A DNA stretch of 64,000 bases from Corynebacterium sp. P4-C1 (GTDB lineage Bacteria > Actinomycetota > Actinomycetes > Mycobacteriales > Mycobacteriaceae). The stretch is from NCBI RefSeq assembly GCF_030503595.1, contig NZ_CP129966.1, positions 558,001 to 622,000 of the forward strand. The letters run 5' to 3'. This document shows, in pieces, positions 16,266-26,736 of this stretch. The position numbers and the translations under genes were made by a program. Every line of letters starts with the position of its first letter. Within the stretch, counting starts at the first letter, position 1. Under the pieces are notes generated by a model. That model was given only the letters and a program-made list of their open reading frames with translations, was not told the DNA's origin and searched no databases.

Positions 16266-18458
16266 TTGTCGGAAATGCCGGATACCCGCGCAGAAGAGCA
16301 GCGCTACGTGGACACGCTGTTCGAGCACTTGGACGCGGAGGTGGCAGCGGCCAGCCAGCGCCTCGAGGAGGTCCAGCGGGCTGTCGACCCCGACAACCCC
16401 GACGCCGACGCTCTCGTCCGCCGCGAGACCGAATACCACGCTCTCAACGCAAAGCTCGACGATCTGAATGTCGCAGAGACCGGTCTCGTCTTCGGCCGCA
16501 TCGACATCTCCGATCCCGAACCTGAGAATCCCGTTTCCGGCCGGGACGACCTCGACCGGCGCTACATCGGCCGCATGGGCATCGACGACCGCGCCGACAA
16601 TTACCGCACTCTCCTGCTCGACTGGCGCGCGCCGATGGCCCGCCCCTACTACTTAGCGACGACGGCGCACCCGGAGGGCGTCGAGAAGCGCCGTAATATC
16701 CGCATGAAGGGCCGCACCGTCGCAGCCGTCGACGACGAGACCCTCTCCGGCGACGACGGCGGCCGCACGCCCCAGACCGACGTCAGCAGCGAGGCGGCTC
16801 TGCTGCGCGCGATGAACTCTCCGCGCACCGGCCACATGCAGTCGATCGTGGAGACGATCCAGCGCGAGCAGGACGAAATCATCCGCGACCCCACTCGCGG
16901 CGTCCTCGTCGTGGGCGGCGGCCCCGGCACCGGCAAGACAGCAGTGGCGCTGCACCGCGTCGCGTACCTGCTGTACACGTGGCGCGACCAGCTCGCCCGC
17001 ACCGGCGTTCTCGTGATCGGCCCGAACCGGACCTTCCTCGACTACATCTCCCGCGTCCTGCCGGAGCTGGGCGAGACGGGCGTGGTGTTGAGCACTGTCG
17101 GCGAGCTGGTCCCCGGCATCACTCCCCGCGGCACGGATCCCCTCGTCGCCCGCGAGGTCAAGGGCGCGGAGGACATGGCGCTCATTCTCAAGCGCGCGGT
17201 GCGGAACCTGCAGACCGTCCCCGACGGCGATATCACACTGAGCATCGACGGAATTGAGCTCGCGGTCACCCCCGCGATGGTCGCCGCAGCGCGCACCCGT
17301 GCGCGCCGCTCGCGCAAGCCACACAACGAGGCCCGTGAATTCTTCGCGGAGCACCTCACCCAGCTCATCGCGGAGGCTCTCGCCGAGAGGATCGGCGCGG
17401 ACCCGCTGGGCGGCAAGAACTTGCTCTCCACCGCCGACATCGACCAATTGCACGACGATCTGTCCGAGGACGGTCAGGTGGCGGAGATCGTCGACACGCA
17501 CTTCCCAGAGCTGGACGCGCCCACCGTTCTCGCGGAGTTGCTCAGCGACCGTGACGCGATCGCGGCCGCCGCGCACGACTACGACGACCTCACGCGCGAC
17601 GCGCTGTACCGCCCCGACGGGTGGGCCTTCACACCCGCGGACGCGGCGCTTATCGACGAGCTCTACACCCTCACCGGCATTCCCACCCCCACCGGCGAAG
17701 CCGAGAAGGCCGACAAGCGGTGGCGCGAGCTCGTCGCCGACGCGGAAGACGCCCTGGACATCCTCGCCTCGTCTGCCAACACCGACACCGACGACGAATT
17801 CGAAGCCGAGGTCCTCTCCGCCCACGACATCATCGATGCCGAGACGCTGGCCAGCCGCCAGCGTGAGACCGACATCCGCTCCACTGCCGAACGCGCCCGC
17901 GGAGATATGACCTGGGCCTACGGCCACGTTATCGTCGACGAGGCCCAGGAGCTCACACCCATGGAGTGGCGCATGGTGTTCCGGCGCTGCCCGTCGCGGT
18001 GGATGACGCTCGTCGGCGACCCGGCGCAGACATCGTCGCCCGCGGGTGTGGATGCGTGGGCAGATGCCCTCGAGCCGTTCGTCGGTAACCGGTTCCGCTT
18101 CCACGAGCTGACCGTAAACTACCGCACCCCCGCTGAAGTCATGGAGGTCGCCGACGGAATCCTCGCCGAAATCGATCCCGAGGCCTCCCCTGCCGTGACC
18201 GTGCGGTCGACCGGCGAACCCGTACGCCACCTCGACGGCGGAGCCGACCCCGGGCAAGTGCGTGCGGAGCTGGAAGCCCGCGGGGGTCTCTCGACCGTCG
18301 TCACCGTCGATAATGTCGCGGAGGTCAAGGGCCTCGAATTCGACCACGTGGTCGTCGTCGACCCCGACGCCATCGTGAATGCGTCGCCGCAGGGGTGGCA
18401 GGACCTCTACGTCGCCGCCACGCGCGCGACGCAGACGCTCACGCTCATCCAGCCCTAG
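16266..18458 (+). CDS. HelD-like superfamily I helicase (RNA polymerase-associated)
   Basis: A 730-aa UvrD/HelD-type ATPase. The N-terminal coiled-coil arm (EEQRYVDTLFEHLDAEVAAA, about 10-80) and the following barrel-like region are HelD features; the Walker A GGGPGTGKTAVALHR lies near 217-231 and motif II VDEAQE near 557-562. Later motifs (VGDPAQ, LTVNYRTPAEV, VKGLEFDHVVVVD, YVAATRA) are complete. Actinobacterial HelD/HelR proteins dislodge stalled RNA polymerase, and some relieve rifampicin inhibition. TTG 16266 is chosen because AAGGAG lies 7 nt upstream; ATG 16275 is the alternative. It overlaps the convergent stress-protein stop by 4 bp. Confidence 0.9.
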   Translation: MSEMPDTRAEEQRYVDTLFEHLDAEVAAASQRLEEVQRAVDPDNPDADALVRRETEYHALNAKLDDLNVAETGLVFGRIDISDPEPENPVSGRDDLDRRYIGRMGIDDRADNYRTLLLDWRAPMARPYYLATTAHPEGVEKRRNIRMKGRTVAAVDDETLSGDDGGRTPQTDVSSEAALLRAMNSPRTGHMQSIVETIQREQDEIIRDPTRGVLVVGGGPGTGKTAVALHRVAYLLYTWRDQLARTGVLVIGPNRTFLDYISRVLPELGETGVVLSTVGELVPGITPRGTDPLVAREVKGAEDMALILKRAVRNLQTVPDGDITLSIDGIELAVTPAMVAAARTRARRSRKPHNEAREFFAEHLTQLIAEALAERIGADPLGGKNLLSTADIDQLHDDLSEDGQVAEIVDTHFPELDAPTVLAELLSDRDAIAAAAHDYDDLTRDALYRPDGWAFTPADAALIDELYTLTGIPTPTGEAEKADKRWRELVADAEDALDILASSANTDTDDEFEAEVLSAHDIIDAETLASRQRETDIRSTAERARGDMTWAYGHVIVDEAQELTPMEWRMVFRRCPSRWMTLVGDPAQTSSPAGVDAWADALEPFVGNRFRFHELTVNYRTPAEVMEVADGILAEIDPEASPAVTVRSTGEPVRHLDGGADPGQVRAELEARGGLSTVVTVDNVAEVKGLEFDHVVVVDPDAIVNASPQGWQDLYVAATRATQTLTLIQP

Positions 18459-18898
18459 GAAACGGTGTGGACGATCATCACGTCGCAATCGGACTGGCGG
18501 GCGACATCCGCCGGGACCGAGCCGAGTAGACGGCCGGTCAAAGAGTTGATGCCCCGGTTGCCCACGACGAGCAGCTCCGCGTTGTAATCGGTGACGATGC
18601 TCATGAGAGCTTCCACAGGCGTTCCCGGGCGGACGGCTGTCTCGACTTGATCCAGGCCGGTCTCCTTCGCGCGCTCGACGGCGGCGGACAGATTCTCACG
18701 GGCGGTGTCGTCACCGAGAATGGTGTTGGAGTCCTGGCGCAGAGCCGACGATGCCTCGTCCTCGGACTCGTAGTAGGCACAACCGATGACGAGCTTGGCG
18801 CCGAATGCGCTGGCCAACTCAGCCGCGCGCTCGACGGCCAGTAGAGAGGACGGAGAACCGTCCGTGCCGACAACAACGGTGTTGTAGTTCTTACTCAT
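18455..18898 (-). CDS. universal stress protein (UspA fold)
   Basis: A 147-aa single-domain USP. The N-terminal VVVGTDGSPSS and the ATP-binding motif VVGNRGINSLTGRLLGSVP (G-2x-G-9x-G-S type, about 112-131) point to an ATP-binding member. It starts at ATG 18898 with GGAAGGTG 5 nt upstream. It lies 60 nt after uvrB on the same strand and may be read through from it. The convergent helD stop overlaps by 4 bp. Confidence 0.95.
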   Translation of the reverse strand: MSKNYNTVVVGTDGSPSSLLAVERAAELASAFGAKLVIGCAYYESEDEASSALRQDSNTILGDDTARENLSAAVERAKETGLDQVETAVRPGTPVEALMSIVTDYNAELLVVGNRGINSLTGRLLGSVPADVARQSDCDVMIVHTVS

Positions 18899-18958
18899 GG
18901 TGCACCTTCCGTGTTGACCGTTGCCCAAGGCTTCACCCCCTTGAGCCACTTCTGGCCA

Positions 18959-21055
18959 CTATATACCCGCTTCTTTCACACCGCGGAGCTCCTTGCGCAA
19001 GTCGGCGATCTCGTCGCGCAAGCGCCCGGCCAGTTCGAACTTCAACTCGCGGGCGGCGCTGGTCATCTGGGTGGTGAGGTCGTCGATAAGCTTTTGAATC
19101 TCGTCCGCCGCCATGGACGATGTGTCGCGGCCCTCGAGCATGGCTGTCTCGCTGGACGTGGAAGCTTCCTCGTCGTCGTTGTGCTCGTAGACTTCGTCGA
19201 GAATGTCGGCGATCTTCTTGCGCAGCGGCTGCGGGTCGATGCCGTGCTCTTCGTTGTAGGCGATCTGCTTCGCGCGGCGGCGCTCCGTCTCGTCGATCGC
19301 TTCCTGCATGGATTCGGTGATGTTGTCGCCGTACATGATGACCTCGCCGGAAACGTTGCGGGCCGCGCGGCCGATGGTCTGGATGAGCGACTTCGTCGAC
19401 CGCAGGAAGCCCTCCTTGTCCGCGTCGAGGATGGCCACGAGCGAGACCTCCGGCAGGTCCAAGCCCTCACGGAGCAGGTTGATGCCCACGAGCACGTCGA
19501 ATTCGCCGAGCCGCAGCTGGCGCAGCAGCTCCACGCGCTGCAGCGTGTCGATGTCCGAGTGCAAGTACCTCACCTTGATTCCGTTGTCGAGGAAATAGTC
19601 GGTGAGGTCCTCCGCCATGCGCTTGGTCAAGGTGGTCACCAGGACACGTTCGTCCTTCTCCGTGCGCTCACGGATCTCGTGGATGAGGTCGTCGATCTGG
19701 CCCTTCGTCGGGCGGACCGACACCTTCGGGTCCACCAGACCGGTCGGGCGGATGACCTGCTCGACGAATTCGCCGCCGGCGGCCTCGAGCTCGTAGTCGC
19801 CCGGTGTGGCCGACATGTAGACAGTCTGGCCAACGCGGTCCTCGAACTCGTCGAATGTCAGCGGGCGGTTGTCCACCGCAGACGGGAGGCGGAAACCGAA
19901 CTCGACCAGGTTGCGCTTGCGGGACATGTCGCCCTCGTACATGCCGCCGATCTGGGGCACCGTCACGTGGGACTCGTCAATGATGGTGAGGAAGTCCTCC
20001 GGGAAATAGTCGATCAGCGTCGCCGGCGCCGAACCGGCCGGGCGCCCGTCGATGTGGCGCGAGTAATTCTCGATGCCCGAACAAAACCCGACCTGCTGAA
20101 TCATCTCCAGGTCGTACTCGGTGCGCATCCGCAGGCGCTGCGCCTCCAGCAGTTTGCCGCGGTTCTCCAGGTCCTCCAGGCGGTCGGCGAGCTCTTCCTT
20201 GATCGCCTCGATCGCCTTCTCCATGCGCTCCTCGGTGGCCACGTAGTGGGTGGCCGGGAAGATACGCAGCTCGTCTCGCTGCTGCAGTACATCGCCCGTC
20301 AGCGGGTGGATGTAGTACAGCGAGTCGACTTCGTCGCCGAAGAACTCCACACGCACCGCGACCTCCTCATAGGCCGGAATGATGTCGACAGTGTCGCCCT
20401 TCACACGGAACGTCCCGCGCTTGAAGTCGATGTCGTTGCGCTCGTACTGGACGTCGACAAGCAGGCGCAGGAAGCGGTCGCGCTCGATCTCCTCGCCGAC
20501 ACGCAGCAAAAGCGAACGGTCGAGGTACGACTGCGGAGTACCGAGGCCGTAGATGCAGGACACCGACGACACGACGACCACATCGCGGCGCGACAGCAGC
20601 GCCGACGTCGCCGAGTGGCGCAGGCGCTCGACATCGTCGTTGATCGACGAGTCCTTCTCGATGTAGGTGTCCGTCTGCGCGATATACGCCTCCGGTTGGT
20701 AGTAATCGTAGTACGAAACGAAGTACTCGACAGCGTTATTCGGCAGAAGCTCGCGCAACTCGGTGGCCAGCTGTGCGGCGAGCGTCTTGTTCGGCGCCAT
20801 GACGAGCGTCGGGCGCTGCTGCTGCTCGATCAGCCACGCCGCCGTCGCCGACTTACCGGTGCCTGTCGCACCCATGAGCACCACGTCCGGTTCCCCTGCC
20901 CGCAAGCGGCGGTCCAGCTCGGCGATCGCTTTCGGCTGGTCGCCCGACGGCTCGAATTCGGACTCGACCTTGAACAGCTTCTCCGTGCGCTCCACCTCCC
21001 CGACAGGGCGGAACTCGGAATGCGACAACACAGGATGCTCAGCAGCGAAAGCCAT
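18959..21055 (-). CDS. uvrB: excinuclease ABC subunit B
   Basis: UvrB (698 aa), the helicase-like subunit handed to damage by UvrA and bound by UvrC. Walker [14 protein letters not shown], the beta-hairpin region [32 protein letters not shown] (motif II), motif [17 protein letters not shown] and QTIGRAARN, and a C-terminal UVR domain ([19 protein letters not shown]) are all present. ATG 21055 is preceded by TACACT 7 nt upstream with no Shine-Dalgarno, so it is leaderless. One GTCGATAAGC copy lies at 19082-19091. Confidence 0.98.
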   Translation of the reverse strand: MAFAAEHPVLSHSEFRPVGEVERTEKLFKVESEFEPSGDQPKAIAELDRRLRAGEPDVVLMGATGTGKSATAAWLIEQQQRPTLVMAPNKTLAAQLATELRELLPNNAVEYFVSYYDYYQPEAYIAQTDTYIEKDSSINDDVERLRHSATSALLSRRDVVVVSSVSCIYGLGTPQSYLDRSLLLRVGEEIERDRFLRLLVDVQYERNDIDFKRGTFRVKGDTVDIIPAYEEVAVRVEFFGDEVDSLYYIHPLTGDVLQQRDELRIFPATHYVATEERMEKAIEAIKEELADRLEDLENRGKLLEAQRLRMRTEYDLEMIQQVGFCSGIENYSRHIDGRPAGSAPATLIDYFPEDFLTIIDESHVTVPQIGGMYEGDMSRKRNLVEFGFRLPSAVDNRPLTFDEFEDRVGQTVYMSATPGDYELEAAGGEFVEQVIRPTGLVDPKVSVRPTKGQIDDLIHEIRERTEKDERVLVTTLTKRMAEDLTDYFLDNGIKVRYLHSDIDTLQRVELLRQLRLGEFDVLVGINLLREGLDLPEVSLVAILDADKEGFLRSTKSLIQTIGRAARNVSGEVIMYGDNITESMQEAIDETERRRAKQIAYNEEHGIDPQPLRKKIADILDEVYEHNDDEEASTSSETAMLEGRDTSSMAADEIQKLIDDLTTQMTSAARELKFELAGRLRDEIADLRKELRGVKEAGI

Positions 21056-21126
21056 GCACGCCAGTGTATCCCCCGCCCCCGCGATCTTGAACAGCGCAAA
21101 GCTGGCGCTCCCGTTACACTGACCGC
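21056..21126. promoter_or_regulatory. divergent leaderless promoters of uvrB and the DUF218 gene
   Basis: TACACT occurs on the minus strand at 21068-21063, 7 nt before the uvrB ATG. It occurs again on the plus strand at 21115-21120, 6 nt before the GTG at 21127. Two identical -10 boxes face outward from one 71-bp region and neither gene has a ribosome-binding site. No SOS box was clearly seen here. Confidence 0.65.
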
Positions 21127-22209
21127 GTGAACACTTCACGCCTGCGTCGATCTCCCCGAGGTACTCGCGGTACCCGGCCCAACACCGTCAAATCCTTACC
21201 GGCGGCGCTCAGCGCAACACTGTGCGCCGGACTCTTCACAATCGCACTCCACGCTCCCGTTGCGGCTGCCTCCGAAGTTGAGCGCGCAGATGTGCAAAGC
21301 CCAAACGACAAGACGTCTTCGCTGTATCCCGGGTCCTCGTACCTTGAATACGCACCCCACTCCAGTTCACCTTTGAGCTCCGATATCGCGCGAGGCGTCA
21401 TTCGTGCACCCGAAGGCTCCTCCGATCTCGTACCTCACAACGCCATTGTGTTGCCGCCGGAGCTCGTTCCCGTCGGCCCAACGGGGCCAACCCCTCCGCG
21501 CACGGTCGACGACTTCCTTTCCGCGGGCGCCGTCATCTCCGACTACCTCGGGGACGACTTCTCCGTCCGGAACTGGATGAGCCTCATGTCACCCGAGCGC
21601 CGCACGATGATGAGCAAAGTCATTCATCAACTCCACTCCCCAGTCGCCGGGCCACCGCTTGACGACGGCTCCGGAACGCTCATCGTCGTCCTCGGAGGAG
21701 GACTGAATTCGGATGGAACTGTTCCGCCGGCAGTGCGCTCAAGGCTAGAAAAAGGACTTGAGCTGGCTCACCAACACCCTGAAGCGACCGTCTTGCTGTC
21801 CGGGGGCCGCACTCCGTCCGGATTCGTTGAAGCAGAGAGCATGCGCGAATGGCTCAAGGAGCAGGGACTCGATCCCAACCGCATCGTGGTAGAGGGACGG
21901 AGTTGGTCCACAGTCTCTAACGCCTGGCAGTCGCGCCGCGTCGCTGATGTCTTCGGATTGAACTACTCCCGCGGAGTCACCGTTGTCACCAACGACTTCC
22001 ACCTGCACCGCGGAGTTACCGATTTCACCATCACTTTTGGCGATAAAGCACCAGTCTACGGCGCGCACGGCGGCTCGCCCATCGCCTGGAACGCAGAAGA
22101 ACAGAGGAAGAAAGCCTACCGAGACGCCATTATGTCCTTTATCGCCCCGTACGCCATCATTGCCGACGGTGCGATCCCATTCGGCTCTGAGGCGGCACGC
22201 CCGTTCTAG
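21127..22209 (+). CDS. secreted DUF218 (YdcF-like) protein
   Basis: A 360-aa exported protein. An Arg-rich n-region, a hydrophobic stretch (about 27-46) and AAA cleavage site form the signal peptide; a linker with Ser/Pro follows. The DUF218 domain (about 180-345) shows [60 protein letters not shown] and [13 protein letters not shown]218 proteins such as YdcF and SanA are linked to envelope functions; the reaction is not known. The GTG start fits a leaderless transcript. It diverges from uvrB. Confidence 0.88.
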   Translation: MNTSRLRRSPRGTRGTRPNTVKSLPAALSATLCAGLFTIALHAPVAAASEVERADVQSPNDKTSSLYPGSSYLEYAPHSSSPLSSDIARGVIRAPEGSSDLVPHNAIVLPPELVPVGPTGPTPPRTVDDFLSAGAVISDYLGDDFSVRNWMSLMSPERRTMMSKVIHQLHSPVAGPPLDDGSGTLIVVLGGGLNSDGTVPPAVRSRLEKGLELAHQHPEATVLLSGGRTPSGFVEAESMREWLKEQGLDPNRIVVEGRSWSTVSNAWQSRRVADVFGLNYSRGVTVVTNDFHLHRGVTDFTITFGDKAPVYGAHGGSPIAWNAEEQRKKAYRDAIMSFIAPYAIIADGAIPFGSEAARPF

Positions 22210-22214
22210 ATAAT

Positions 22215-22256
22215 TTGCGATTCCTGGCCTGAGTGCCATTCAAATCGTTGCGATTC
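22215..22256. promoter_or_regulatory. direct repeat TTGCGATTC, possible operator
   Basis: TTGCGATTC occurs at 22215-22223 and 22248-22256, 33 bp apart (about three helical turns), in front of the XRE-TetR regulator. The second copy lies 17 bp before the start codon. It is a candidate self-regulatory site. Confidence 0.4.
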
Positions 22257-22273
22257 ACCTAAGGTTGAGTCCT

Positions 22274-23074
22274 ATGGCTCAAACGAAGGAACAGTCGGCC
22301 GCTCGTGCGGCGATTTCAGCTTCCGGTTTGAGGCATCGTGAGGTGGCGGCTCACCTCGGGATCGACTCGAGCAAATTGTCGAAGTCGCTTTCGGGCGTTC
22401 GACGTTTCACCGCGCAGGAACTGCGCGCTCTTGCTGATCTCACGGGAGTGGCGCCTGAAACACTCCATTCGGCCCACCACGGCCCAGAAAAAACTACCGC
22501 CGAGTCCTCATCCCCGAAAGGCTCGACGGATTTTGAGGCCCGTAAAAGCCGGATTGTGAACACGGCGTGGACACTGTTCACAGAACGTGGATACCACTCT
22601 GTCACCATTGCGCACATCGCTAAAGCTGCACGCATGTCTGCCTCAGCTGTTCATTATTATTTCCACTCCAAGAACGACATTTTTCTCGCGACCCTCGATC
22701 TCTGCGCCGAGCAGGCAGCGCAACGTCGCTCTGCTGGACCAAGGATCACGGAACCGTCCGAACGCCTCGTTCATTTTCTCCGCATCCAGTTGGACGGCTC
22801 GGAGGAATCGATGCGCGAATGGACAACGTGGGCTCAGTTCTGGTCGTCCTCGCCGACCTTCGCGGATGCAAAGGAAGCAGCGTCAGTGGCGTACGGCCGC
22901 TGGCGAGCGCAACTGAGAGTCATCGTCCTGGAAGGAATGGCGGCAGGCCAGTTCGTGGGAACCGACCCGGACCGCATGGTCAACGCGGTCACGGCAATGA
23001 TCGACGGCTTAGGGGTGCAACTTCTCACCGGAGCACTTTCCCCAGCCGACGCAGCAGAATCCGTCACGGCATAG
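22274..23074 (+). CDS. XRE-TetR fusion transcriptional regulator
   Basis: A 266-aa protein with two different DNA-binding domains. Residues about 8-60 form an XRE/Cro-type helix-turn-helix (GLRHREVAAHLGIDSSKLSK, FTAQELRALADLTGV). Residues about 88-140 form a TetR-type helix-turn-helix (RIVNTAWTLFTERGYHSVTI, MSASAVHYYFHSKNDIF). A TetR ligand domain follows (EWTTWAQFWSSSP, MAAGQFVGTDPDRMVNAVTAMIDGLGVQ), resembling BetI_C/TetR_C6. I start at ATG 22274; TTG 22265 is less likely. It lies directly before the oligopeptide transporter and probably controls it. Confidence 0.85.
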   Translation: MAQTKEQSAARAAISASGLRHREVAAHLGIDSSKLSKSLSGVRRFTAQELRALADLTGVAPETLHSAHHGPEKTTAESSSPKGSTDFEARKSRIVNTAWTLFTERGYHSVTIAHIAKAARMSASAVHYYFHSKNDIFLATLDLCAEQAAQRRSAGPRITEPSERLVHFLRIQLDGSEESMREWTTWAQFWSSSPTFADAKEAASVAYGRWRAQLRVIVLEGMAAGQFVGTDPDRMVNAVTAMIDGLGVQLLTGALSPADAAESVTA

Positions 23075-23134
23075 GTGCGCACATGGTTCGCATCTACCCC
23101 CGGTGGCAACAACCACTTAGGAGAACTATCAAAC

Positions 23135-24691
23135 ATGGTTGAACTATCACGCCGGCAGTTATTGGGTGCCGCGGCAGCCGCAGGTTCTGCGACTGCGCTC
23201 GCGGCGTGCTCACCGACACTGCCGGCCGAAAACATCGATACGTCGGGCCCGCCGCGCAAGGGCGGAACTCTGCGCGTCGGCCTCGTGGGCGGATCCACCG
23301 CCGACACCGTCGACGCGCACATTCCCGCCAGTGCCAGCGACGCCGCGCGCGTTGTGAACCTCTACGAACCGCTTGTCCGCCGCGGCTACGACTACGAACT
23401 CGAAAACCGCCTCGCCGAGAGCCTCGAACCGAACGGCGACGCCACCGAGTGGACCATCCGCCTGCGCGAAGGACTGAAATTCTCCGACGGCAGGCCGCTG
23501 CGCCCCGAGGACGTGATCGCCACCTACGAGCGCGTGGGCGACCCGGACGACCCGAAGAACGGCGCCGGTTCCATCGCCCACATCGAGTCAATGAGTGTCG
23601 TCGACGACCGCACACTGACGATCTCCCTGTCCCGCCCCGACGCGACCTTGACGGACGCCCTGGCGGAGTACCAGATGGGTATCGTTCCCGAAGACTACGA
23701 CCCGGATAACCCGATCGGCGCCGGCCCCTTCAAGCTCGTCGACTTCGCCGCCGGCCGCGAAACCGTCATGGAGCGCAACGAGCACTACTTCCTCGGCCCG
23801 GCCAACTTGGACCGCGTCGAGGTCGTGGACTTCTACCAGGAGGATGCCATGCTTAACGCGTTGCTGTCCTCCCAGGTCGACGGCATCGGCGCACTCAACC
23901 ACGCGCTCGTGCGCGTCATTGAGGCCGACGAGCGCCTCCACGTGGTCAGCTCCGAGACCGGCATGTGGCTGCCGTTTACCATGCGCGTGGACCACGAGCC
24001 GTTCGACGACGAGCGCGTCCGCCAGGCCATGCGTCTCGCGGTGCGCCGCCCGGGCATGGTCGACCAGGTCTTTTCCGGGGAAGGCCAGGTAGGCAACGAC
24101 ATGTTCGCGCTGTACGACCCCGCGTACCCCCACGAGTTTCCCCAGCGCGAGCAGGACATCGCCGAAGCGAAGCGCCTGCTTGCCGACGCCGGCTACCCCG
24201 ACGGCATCGACGTCACCCTCGCCACCTCCGAGATCGCCTCCGGCGCTGTCCGCGCCGCGCAGGTGTTCACGGAGCAAGTGCGCGAAGCCGGCATTCGAGT
24301 GAAGATCGACCAAGTCGACTCCACCACCTTCTGGGCCGACGGCAACTACCTGTCCTACCCCTTTTCCCAGACCTTTTACTACACGCGCAACTTCCTCGAG
24401 CAGGTCAACCGTTGCGCAACCGAGGACGCACCGTTCAACGAGACGCACTGGGCCGACCCGGACTTCACCGCCCGCGTCGAAGCCGCCCGCGCAATTGTCG
24501 ACGACCGCGAGCGCGGCGAAAAAGTAAAGGAACTCCAGCGCGAGTTCTACGACCGCGGCGGCTACATCATCTGGGGTTTCCCGAACCAGGTGGACGCGTA
24601 CCACAAATACGTGGCCGGGGCGAAGCCCCACCCGAGTGGTGTGGCCCTGTCCCAGGCGTTGTTCTACGACATGTGGATTGCGGAGGCATAG
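23135..24691 (+). CDS. oligopeptide-type ABC transporter substrate-binding lipoprotein (SBP_bac_5)
   Basis: A 518-aa binding protein. The N-terminus has a twin-arginine motif SRRQLLGAAAAAG followed by a lipobox with Cys about 25, so a Tat-exported lipoprotein is likely. Family 5 features include GGTLRVGLVGGS, LYEPLVRR, WTIRLREGLKFSDGRPL and the later FDDERVRQAMRLAV. Dipeptides, oligopeptides, nickel chelates or opines are possible cargo. ATG 23135 has AGGAGA about 10 nt upstream. It is the first gene of a four-gene transporter operon. Confidence 0.92.
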   Translation: MVELSRRQLLGAAAAAGSATALAACSPTLPAENIDTSGPPRKGGTLRVGLVGGSTADTVDAHIPASASDAARVVNLYEPLVRRGYDYELENRLAESLEPNGDATEWTIRLREGLKFSDGRPLRPEDVIATYERVGDPDDPKNGAGSIAHIESMSVVDDRTLTISLSRPDATLTDALAEYQMGIVPEDYDPDNPIGAGPFKLVDFAAGRETVMERNEHYFLGPANLDRVEVVDFYQEDAMLNALLSSQVDGIGALNHALVRVIEADERLHVVSSETGMWLPFTMRVDHEPFDDERVRQAMRLAVRRPGMVDQVFSGEGQVGNDMFALYDPAYPHEFPQREQDIAEAKRLLADAGYPDGIDVTLATSEIASGAVRAAQVFTEQVREAGIRVKIDQVDSTTFWADGNYLSYPFSQTFYYTRNFLEQVNRCATEDAPFNETHWADPDFTARVEAARAIVDDRERGEKVKELQREFYDRGGYIIWGFPNQVDAYHKYVAGAKPHPSGVALSQALFYDMWIAEA

Positions 24692-24694
24692 ACA

Positions 24695-25642
24695 ATGGGC
24701 AAACTAATCGCTCGCCGACTCGGCTTGAGCATCTTCATTCTTTTGGCAGTGTCGGTGATCATTTTCTGCGCCACACTGCTTCTGCCGGGCGATCCCGCCC
24801 GCGCGATTCTGGGCCAGCAGGCCACCCCGGAACGCATCACCGCCCTCCAGGCGGAAATGAACCTGGACAAGAACCCCTTCCAGCGCTACTTCCTGTGGCT
24901 CGGCGGTGTGCTCACCGGCGACTTCGGAACCTCGACGACCACAGGCGGCCCCGTGTCGGAACTACTCGGTGAGCCCCTGGTCAACTCACTGGTGCTGATG
25001 GTTCTTGCCGCCCTCGTCGCAATCCCGCTGGGCATTCTCGTCGGTGTCTACGCCGCATGGTGGCGCGGGTTCCGCCGCGACCAGGCCATCACTTGGGTGA
25101 CGCTGATCCTGGCGGCGATGCCGGAGTTCGTCATCGGTATCTTGCTGGTCACCGTGTTCGCTACCTCGGTCTTCCAGGTGCTGCCCGCGGTGACGATGTC
25201 GCAGCCGGGCGCCTCCGTCTGGTCGTTCCCGTCGCAGCTGGTGCTGCCGACGCTGACGCTCGCGCTCGTCGTCAGTCCGTACATCGCGCGAATGACCCGC
25301 GCAACGATGATCGAAACCCTCGACTCCGGCTACGTCGAGATGGCGCGTCTGAAGGGCGTGCCCGAACGCCGCGTCATCTTCCGCCACGCACTCCCCCACG
25401 CGATCGGCCCGATCGCCCAGGTCGTCGCCATCCAGCTGGCGTGGCTCGCCGGCGGCATCGTCGTCGTCGAGTACCTGTTCCGCTACCCCGGCCTCGGCGT
25501 CGCGATGATCGACGCCGTCAACTACCGCGACGTCCAAGTCGTCCAGGCGGTCACCTTGCTGATCGCCGCCGTGTACGTCGTGGTGAACCTGCTCGCCGAC
25601 ATCGTGGGCATCATGGCCAACCCGAAGCTAAGGAGCAACTAA
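24695..25642 (+). CDS. ABC transporter permease (DppB/OppB type)
   Basis: A 315-aa permease with six transmembrane helices. The N-terminal GKLIARRLGLSIFILLAVSVIIF, LPGDPARAILG, and the EAA loop MARLKGVPERRVIFRHALPHA are characteristic of DppB. It begins 3 nt after the binding-protein stop and its stop overlaps the next start (TAATG). Confidence 0.95.
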   Translation: MGKLIARRLGLSIFILLAVSVIIFCATLLLPGDPARAILGQQATPERITALQAEMNLDKNPFQRYFLWLGGVLTGDFGTSTTTGGPVSELLGEPLVNSLVLMVLAALVAIPLGILVGVYAAWWRGFRRDQAITWVTLILAAMPEFVIGILLVTVFATSVFQVLPAVTMSQPGASVWSFPSQLVLPTLTLALVVSPYIARMTRATMIETLDSGYVEMARLKGVPERRVIFRHALPHAIGPIAQVVAIQLAWLAGGIVVVEYLFRYPGLGVAMIDAVNYRDVQVVQAVTLLIAAVYVVVNLLADIVGIMANPKLRSN

Positions 25643-26736
25643 TGACCCAGCCACACACACCTGGCACTGAGTCCACCGAGTCGCTCGCCCAGGCGGAAAC
25701 GCTCGAGGCCGACACTGCCGCCGGCACGGGAACTGGCGCAGAGCCTGCGGCCGCCACCGATGTACGCACCGGCGACGAGCTCAAGGCCTCTCTGTCCAAG
25801 CCCGACCCGCTGCTGAAGCGGATCTGGGCGCAACCGGAGGGCAAGGTGGGCATGATCCTCACCGGTCTGGTGCTGCTGGTCGCCGTCCTCGGCTATTTCT
25901 TCACGGAACAGCTCACCGGGCATTCCACCACGGAGTTCATCGGCCTCCCGTTCGTCTCCGACGGTGTCTTCGGCACCGACAACCTCGGCCGTTCCGTCCT
26001 GTCCCGCTTCATCGGCGGCGGTCTGATCCTGCTGATCACCGCGTTCCTCGCGACCGTGCTCGGCATGGTCGTGGGCACGGTGCTGGGCATGATCGCCGGC
26101 TACGCGGGCGGCAAGACCGACGCCGTCATCATGCGCATCAACGATGTCTTGCTGGCATTCCCGCAGTTGATCTTCGCCATGCTCGCCATCGTGATCTTCG
26201 GCCCCTCCGCGACCGTCCTCGTCCTGGTCATCGGTCTGACTCACGCACCGCGCATCGCCCGCGTCGCACGCTCGGCCACCCAGTCGGTCACCAACGAGGA
26301 CTACATTCGCGCCGCGCAGATGTACTCGGTTCCCCACTGGAAGATCCTCACGCAGGAGATCCTTCCAAATATCACGGGCCCGCTGTCTGTCGAGGCCGGT
26401 TTGCGCCTGACCTACTCGATCGGTTCGATCGCATCCCTGTCCTTCCTGGGACTCGGCATCCAGCCTCCGGCAGCCGACTGGGGCCTGATGATCAACGAGA
26501 ACCGCATCGCGTTGTCGATCCAGCCGTGGGGTGTGGTGCTGCCGGTCATCGCCATCGCGGTGCTCACAATCGGCACGAACATGCTTGCCGACGCCACCGC
26601 CCGCGCAACCGCCTCCACCGCCACCCCCATCAAACGCAACGGCTCGACCACCCCGAGCGAGCGCCGCGAGAAAGTGGAGCCCATCATCAACGAAGACATT
26701 CGCAGCCGTAGCGCTGCCCCGAAGGAGCAGGCATGA
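25642..26736 (+). CDS. ABC transporter permease (DppC/OppC type)
   Basis: A 364-aa permease. An unusually long Thr/Ala/Glu-rich cytoplasmic N-terminus (about 60 aa) precedes the first helix; FGTDNLGRSVLSRFIGG is the DppC signature, and the EAA loop reads AAQMYSVPHWKILTQEILPN. The hydrophilic C-terminal extension (about 45 aa) is rich in Thr, Arg and Glu. ATG 25642 overlaps the previous stop; AGGAG is 6 nt upstream. Confidence 0.95.
   Translation: MTQPHTPGTESTESLAQAETLEADTAAGTGTGAEPAAATDVRTGDELKASLSKPDPLLKRIWAQPEGKVGMILTGLVLLVAVLGYFFTEQLTGHSTTEFIGLPFVSDGVFGTDNLGRSVLSRFIGGGLILLITAFLATVLGMVVGTVLGMIAGYAGGKTDAVIMRINDVLLAFPQLIFAMLAIVIFGPSATVLVLVIGLTHAPRIARVARSATQSVTNEDYIRAAQMYSVPHWKILTQEILPNITGPLSVEAGLRLTYSIGSIASLSFLGLGIQPPAADWGLMINENRIALSIQPWGVVLPVIAIAVLTIGTNMLADATARATASTATPIKRNGSTTPSERREKVEPIINEDIRSRSAAPKEQA

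Noticed and set aside
21056..21126. LexA (SOS) box in the uvrB promoter
   Set aside because: No sequence close to the actinobacterial TCGAAC-N4-GTTCGA consensus was found in the 71-bp region.
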